A stretch of DNA of 56,378 bases from NCBI GenBank assembly GCA_024239075.1, contig JANBVI010000046.1, positions 1-56,378 of the forward strand. The letters run 5' to 3'. Shown here piece after piece: positions 55,206 through 56,378 of this stretch. Origin of the DNA: Fischerella sp. CENA71 (GTDB lineage Bacteria; Cyanobacteriota; Cyanobacteriia; Cyanobacteriales; Nostocaceae). Position 1 is the first letter of the stretch. Each line of letters starts with the position of its first letter. The notes below the pieces were generated by a model, which was not told the DNA's origin, searched no databases, and worked only from the letters and a program-made list of their open reading frames with translations. The position numbers and the translations under genes were made by a program.

Positions 55206-56378
55206 CAGGGTGGTTTCATACAAACAGAGAAAAAACCTGAGCGAGTTGATTGGACAAAGCTCGTTGTGCTTGGGGAATAGTGCGGAAACCAAAAAAACGA
55301 GCGATCGTAATAAAGAAATTATGTAAAATAGCCCAGTTGAAAGGTGCATTCCCGCCACGTCGTAGCGGGAAGTCCTTAGAAAAAGTTACATCTCTAACCC
55401 AGTGCAATCGGTTTTCAATTCCCCAATGTCCAATAGTGTCAGCTAATAACTGCTGTGCATCATGAATTTGACTACTAATGTAAAACTGCCGTTCATACCA
55501 AGACATCGCATTACGAATCCCAGTTCGTTCAACGACTACAAAAGCTTTGAGTCCAGCCCATTGTTTTTGAATGTTGTCACTGACAGCAAAAACTTTGCAC
55601 TCACGTTGAGTGGTGCGTGAATGATGATGTTCACTCTTTGTGGCACAAGAGAGTGGAGTATCTTGTAATAATTGAGATTGTGCCATGTTGTAGAGCTTTG
55701 GTTGGTTGGATTTGAGACCGATTAAATAGTCATTGCCACTGTCGATGATTTGCTGGACAGTTTAGGCATGGCAGTGTAAAGCATCAAGGGTGAAAACTAC
55801 CTGCTGCTGTTTAAATCCTTGAATTAATTGTTCGACAATTGCTATCTCACTTTCTTGCTTGTTAGACATGGGCTGCATTCTCAAGACTATCCCTCGTTTG
55901 TGGCTATACACCGAAACTACGGAAATAAAGTTTTGGTATGATTTGCTGTAATCCGTCACTGTGCAACGGATGCCTTTACCATCTATGGCTAATCTTTCTC
56001 CTGGTTCTGGTGGCACAAATACTTGCGCCCAGCTATTGAATATTTCGGTTAATGGTTGAAAATCAATATTTTTCAGGATACGTCGGAATGTTGAGTACGA
56101 TGGAAATTTAACTGTTGGCTCCAAACAAAGCAATTCTATTAACTTTTGTCTGTGTACAACTGTAAAATCTTCTAGTGGTCTGTATCCCCAATATCCTGTC
56201 ATTGCTCCTAATAGTATCAGCAACAGCACCAACCACAACTCATGTCTCATACCTTTAATGTTTCGGTAGTCTGGGATTTGTTGCAATTGCTCTATCAGGT
56301 TCATACTTGTACATCCGTAGATACTTAAATACCTTTATCTGTATTCTCATTTTTCTACGGTTGTATGAAACCACCCTG
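55206..56378 (-). mobile_element. ISAs1-type insertion sequence, complete ends
   Basis: Perfect 17-bp inverted repeats, CAGGGTGGTTTCATACA at 55206-55222 and its complement at 56362-56378, bound an element of 1173 bp. The right end coincides with the window edge, so the target duplication cannot be checked. It truncates the group II intron protein gene. Confidence 0.88.
55216..56304 (-). pseudogene. ISAs1-family transposase with one in-frame stop
   Basis: Residues from 56304 show the ISAs1 N-terminus (LIEQLQQIPDYRNIKGMRHE, SYSTFRRILKNIDF, LAIDGKGIRCT, FTLDALHCHA). A TAA at 55762-55764 interrupts it, and the same frame goes on with TVQQIIDSGNDYLIGLKSNQ to the C-terminal block (HWGIENRLHWVRDVTFSKD). 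A single nonsense change therefore separates two halves of an otherwise complete gene. Confidence 0.88.

Noticed and set aside
1-56378. CRISPR arrays, tRNA or rRNA genes
   Set aside because: No regularly spaced direct repeats with unique spacers and no tRNA or rRNA signatures were seen on reading either strand.

Overview
The window looks like a filamentous, probably heterocyst-forming cyanobacterium (Nostocales type). Supporting signs are many GCGATCGC (HIP1) octamers, AT-rich spacers with small palindromic dispersed repeats, DevB/DevC/DevA-type exporter genes, a NrtA/CmpA-type ABC system, a 14-repeat WD40 STAND protein, and IS66, ISAs1 and group II intron remnants. All calls come from reading the sequence; no database search was run.

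Most of the window (about 1 to 50.4 kb) reads as one large biosynthetic locus. Its core is a type I iterative polyketide synthase split into two adjacent genes: a KS-AT protein (17259-20393) and an ACP-ACP-KR-DH protein with a C-terminal tail (12190-17253). Domain order, KS motifs, a decayed phosphopantetheinyl transferase-like segment after the DH, a fused hot-dog domain resembling enediyne thioesterases, and a DUF1702-family gene (30454-31467) all resemble enediyne-type (PKSE) polyene synthases. Around the core lie an HTH-less TetR-like protein, two flavoproteins of the tryptophan-halogenase superfamily, an asparagine-synthetase-like amidotransferase, an NTF2-like and a lipocalin-like protein, a discrete Sfp-type phosphopantetheinyl transferase, and a carrier-protein-like ORF lacking the pantetheinylated serine. 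Further right is a five-gene operon (48.4-50.4 kb down to 44.4 kb): ThDP enzyme, KAS III-like protein with Ser in place of Cys, short-chain reductase, methyltransferase and accC.

The locus also carries what looks like a dedicated precursor supply. Phosphoketolase, acetate kinase and the start of acetyl-CoA synthetase can turn sugar phosphates into acetyl-CoA. All four acetyl-CoA carboxylase subunits (accD, accB, accA, accC), which are usually scattered in cyanobacterial genomes, can then make malonyl-CoA. DevBCA-type export genes and a nitrate/bicarbonate/sulfonate-type ABC transporter sit in the middle.

A 3.6-kb mobile mosaic (31664-35304) interrupts the locus. It is bounded by IS66-type inverted repeats and an 8-bp target duplication, and holds pieces of IS66, IS1634-, IS630- and Tn3-type transposases and a tyrosine recombinase. 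To its right is the WD40 STAND gene, then accB, ackA, two small membrane proteins, accA, a 2TM protein and the accC operon.

The right end holds a tandem ribbon-helix-helix protein and a histidine kinase/AraC-type response regulator pair. It closes with a nested wreck: a transposase pseudogene invaded by a group II intron, which was itself truncated by an ISAs1-type element ending exactly at the window edge.
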